Assembly (NCBI GenBank): GCA_030636545.1 | Contig: DAOVWR010000066.1 | Coordinates: 1-6,668, forward strand | Reading direction: 5' to 3' | From: Mycoplasmatota bacterium | GTDB taxonomy: Bacteria; Bacillota_I; Bacilli_A; Izemoplasmatales; Izemoplasmataceae | DNA: 6,668 nt | Shown: in pieces, positions 4,676 through 6,668 of the stretch | Layout: every line of letters starts with the position of its first letter | Position numbering within the stretch: position 1 is the stretch's first letter | Program-made: the position numbers and the translations under genes | Notes under the pieces: model-generated | The model's database searches: none | The model's input: only the letters and a program-made list of their open reading frames with translations | Told to the model about the DNA's origin: nothing

Positions 4676-5722
4676 ATGAAAAGATTAATACGGATAATTA
4701 AATGGGTTTTAATTATATTGATACTGTTTATAATTACAGTTAACATTCCTATTGTTTCTATGGGAAATACTGTTAGTGATGTAGACTATAGCACTTGGAT
4801 GAGTGAAAACATAAGTAATGATAGTTTAGCAATAGAGATTACCATGCTTGGAGCACATGATGCCTTCTCAAATGAAATAAATTATTTCAGTAGAGTAGAT
4901 ACATACTCAGCTGATGATATAATGAAAGGAATTCCCGGGGCTTTCTTAAAAGGCTTTATTGTTAGACAATCTGTTACTCAGAATGCATCACCGACAGAGT
5001 TACTAGAAAGTGGTGTAAGATATTTTGATATTAGATTATCTTATACAGATGGCATATGGGAAACAAAACATAACTACATATCAGGTGTCTTTGAAGAAAT
5101 TGCTTTAGAGATTACTACTTTCTTAGCTGAAAATGATGGTGAATTCTTAATTCTTGATTTCCAACATATTCATGGGATTGATTATAGTAATGATGTAGAT
5201 TATCAATTATTTTATGATATGTTAGAAGATTATGGATTAATTGATTACTTATATGATAGTTCAAACAAACCTCTCAATGAAATAACATATGGTGATTTAA
5301 CGAGCAACAATACTATATCAAGAGTTATCATACTTGATAAATTCGAAAAAGATAATAAACTAACTTATGATTATGAATCTTCAATAAGAGCAAGTTGGGC
5401 AAACAATGATAATTTTGAAGAAACAATTGATTTTCTTATAGCCGAAGGTAATGAGGTTAGTAATTTAGATCAAGTTGATACCTTTGTTGTTATGCAGGCA
5501 GTAACAACGATGCAAATGAGTCCAACTGGAATATTAAATAGTTTTAAAACATGGTCTTTACTAGAAAGAGCAACTCAGTTTAATAACACATTAATGAACT
5601 CAGAAGAGTTTCTAGATATGCTAGATTCAATGCCGATCATAATGGTTGATTATGCAAACTCAAATGATGATTTATTTAATGATAATATTATGGAGATTAT
5701 TATCCAAAGAGCACAAGAATAG
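4676..5722 (+). CDS. PI-PLC X-domain phosphodiesterase, membrane-anchored or secreted
   Basis: A 348-residue protein with a positively charged N-terminus and a hydrophobic segment (about 9-28). This is either a signal peptide or an uncleaved anchor; there is no lipobox Cys. The rest is extracellular and fits the phosphatidylinositol-specific phospholipase C X domain (PLCXD-like branch). Seen motifs: LGAHDAFSN (58-66) with the presumed catalytic His61 and Asp62, GVRYFDIRL (113-121) with Asp118/Arg120, KHNYISG (131-137) with the second catalytic His132, and GEFLILDFQH (155-164). Both general acid/base His residues are present, so activity is plausible. An Arg at the FDIR position suggests the metal-independent bacterial mode. 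The spacing from His61 to Arg120 is ~20 residues longer than in Bacillus cereus PI-PLC (His32 to Arg69). The substrate could be phosphatidylinositol, a glycolipid or another phosphodiester. AAAGAAGG (4661-4668) precedes the ATG by 7 bases. It follows the XRE-TM regulator by 42 nt and ends at a bidirectional terminator. Confidence 0.85.
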   Translation: MKRLIRIIKWVLIILILFIITVNIPIVSMGNTVSDVDYSTWMSENISNDSLAIEITMLGAHDAFSNEINYFSRVDTYSADDIMKGIPGAFLKGFIVRQSVTQNASPTELLESGVRYFDIRLSYTDGIWETKHNYISGVFEEIALEITTFLAENDGEFLILDFQHIHGIDYSNDVDYQLFYDMLEDYGLIDYLYDSSNKPLNEITYGDLTSNNTISRVIILDKFEKDNKLTYDYESSIRASWANNDNFEETIDFLIAEGNEVSNLDQVDTFVVMQAVTTMQMSPTGILNSFKTWSLLERATQFNNTLMNSEEFLDMLDSMPIIMVDYANSNDDLFNDNIMEIIIQRAQE

Positions 5723-5734
5723 TTTAGTTAAAAT

Positions 5735-5777
5735 AAAAAGTAGATTTCTTTTTCATAAAGAATTCTACTTTTTTTAT
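5735..5777. terminator. Bidirectional terminator between convergent genes
   Basis: AAAAAGTAGA (5735-5744) pairs with TCTACTTTTT (5764-5773). After a T/T mismatch, TTCTTT (5746-5751) pairs with AAAGAA (5757-5762) around a 5-base loop. The T-run follows on the plus strand and an A-run precedes the stem, so it can stop both the PLC transcript and the minus-strand membrane-protein gene. Confidence 0.9.
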
Positions 5778-6668
5778 TTAGTTTGTAACTAGTTTATATT
5801 CATTTTCCTCAATAAATTGATCATAATCTAATTCAAGATTTAAAATATAGATTTTATGAGTTTCATTTTCTTCGCCTTCATTACTCGTTAACTGAATCAT
5901 TATTTGATTATGAGTAATATCCTCAACTGAGAAATAAACCATATTATAAACACTGCTATAATCTTGAACAACTAATTGATAATCAAATGAATATATCTCA
6001 ATATCTTGTCCATTAAGCACTTCAACAAAGTAATATAGTTCCCCATCAATTATTCCTTGATAAATAACTAGTTTTTCTTGAATACTCTTATATGGCCGCT
6101 CTATATACCTATCAGGTAATTCATTTAAATATGTAGGTGTAGATCCAAAAAATATAAATGAAACTAATAGTCCTAGAACTAAGTATCCAGTAATGATTGT
6201 CCAAGGATACAATGGTTTAAATAGCGATGTTTTAAGATGCTTCTTCTTCTCTTTTAACTTTACAAGATAAAGACCGATATACCACATCAAATAGTTATAC
6301 ATTACTAATAGAATTAACATAATTCCCATAATTAGAAATTGATTATCACCAACTACATCTCTAATAAATACCCCATCTAATACGTAGTATGCATTATAAT
6401 CGTAATACAAAGCAATTGGTAAGACAAGTATTGGTACAACAAGTGAATAAATCATCGAAATTCTAAAATCTCTTTTATTTGGGACATAATCCATTAAGAA
6501 TACTAAAAATACTGGCATTATCGCAAGTGAGAAGTGATCAAATAAATAAGTTACTGTACGCCAGTCATATGGTAAAACGAAAAATAATCCTCCAGGGAAT
6601 ATTACACTTAAGAAACCAAGTCCAGATTGGAAGAAAACAAACCCTTTAATTATCTTGTTTTTTGTCAG
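5778..6668 (-). CDS. Polytopic membrane protein with extracytoplasmic C-terminal domain (5' end outside window)
   Basis: The reading frame is open from the right edge to the TAA at 5778-5780, giving 296 visible residues. The Met at 6518 is probably internal, because the 50 codons before it are open and encode membrane-like sequence, including hydrophobic GLFFVLPYDW just before the next helix. About five hydrophobic segments are visible (visible residues roughly 9-32, 41-62, 68-89, 108-136, 153-175). A basic loop (KLKEKKKH, near 137-144) precedes the last one. The final ~120 residues are hydrophilic, Tyr-rich and likely beta-rich; by the positive-inside rule they lie outside the cell. I do not recognise the family. 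The first helices, with an Asp-His at the head of the second, faintly recall YwaF/TMEM164-type membrane proteins, but I would not rely on that. It is convergent with the PLC gene and shares its terminator. Confidence 0.7.
   Translation of the reverse strand: MTKNKIIKGFVFFQSGLGFLSVIFPGGLFFVLPYDWRTVTYLFDHFSLAIMPVFLVFLMDYVPNKRDFRISMIYSLVVPILVLPIALYYDYNAYYVLDGVFIRDVVGDNQFLIMGIMLILLVMYNYLMWYIGLYLVKLKEKKKHLKTSLFKPLYPWTIITGYLVLGLLVSFIFFGSTPTYLNELPDRYIERPYKSIQEKLVIYQGIIDGELYYFVEVLNGQDIEIYSFDYQLVVQDYSSVYNMVYFSVEDITHNQIMIQLTSNEGEENETHKIYILNLELDYDQFIEENEYKLVTN

Noticed and set aside
1..6668. CRISPR array, tRNA, rRNA, toxin-antitoxin or phage genes
   Set aside because: There is no regularly spaced repeat, cloverleaf or rRNA signature, and no paired small toxin/antitoxin or phage structural gene. 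The XRE protein has membrane segments and is followed by a PLC, not a toxin.

Overview
This is a low-GC window (roughly 30% GC by eye). It reads as a chromosomal segment of a low-GC Gram-positive bacterium or a relative of the Mollicutes. All Trp codons I checked are TGG and one gene ends in TGA, so the standard bacterial code applies and Mycoplasma/Spiroplasma-type code 4 is unlikely. Strong AGGAGG-type ribosome sites and TG-extended -10 promoters fit Bacilli or a standard-code lineage such as Haloplasma, Izemoplasma or Acholeplasma. That placement is inference. There is no transposase, integrase, CRISPR array, tRNA or rRNA.

Layout. 1-273: non-coding, with a diverged repeat ending in a terminator, an extended -10 promoter and a structured leader. 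274-1572 (+): a drug-efflux-type MFS transporter. 1573-1959: non-coding, with a second copy of the same ~140-bp repeat and terminator, another extended -10 promoter, and a strong hairpin terminator ~75 bases after it, so a ~100-nt short RNA or attenuated leader is likely. 1960-2346 (+): a SnoaL/DUF4440-like small protein whose real start is a TTG. 2437-3960 (+): an M32 metallocarboxypeptidase with an altered active-site segment and distinct arginine codon use. 4073-5722 (+): a clear promoter followed by a two-gene unit, a membrane-anchored XRE-type regulator and a membrane-anchored or secreted PI-PLC-like phosphodiesterase. 5735-5777: a bidirectional terminator. 5778-6668 (-): the 3' part of a polytopic membrane protein that runs off the right edge.

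How the genes relate. The clearest functional unit is the XRE-TM regulator plus PI-PLC-like enzyme, 42 nt apart behind one promoter. The MFS gene is an independent unit bounded by two copies of a terminator-bearing repeat, which suggests it belongs to a tandem duplication whose other member lies just left of the window. The SnoaL-like and M32 genes may share a transcript, because no terminator is visible between them. I see no convincing evidence of a new multi-gene defence or mobile system. The items most worth checking are the flanking repeat, the short-transcript candidate, the variant M32 active site and the regulator/PLC pair.
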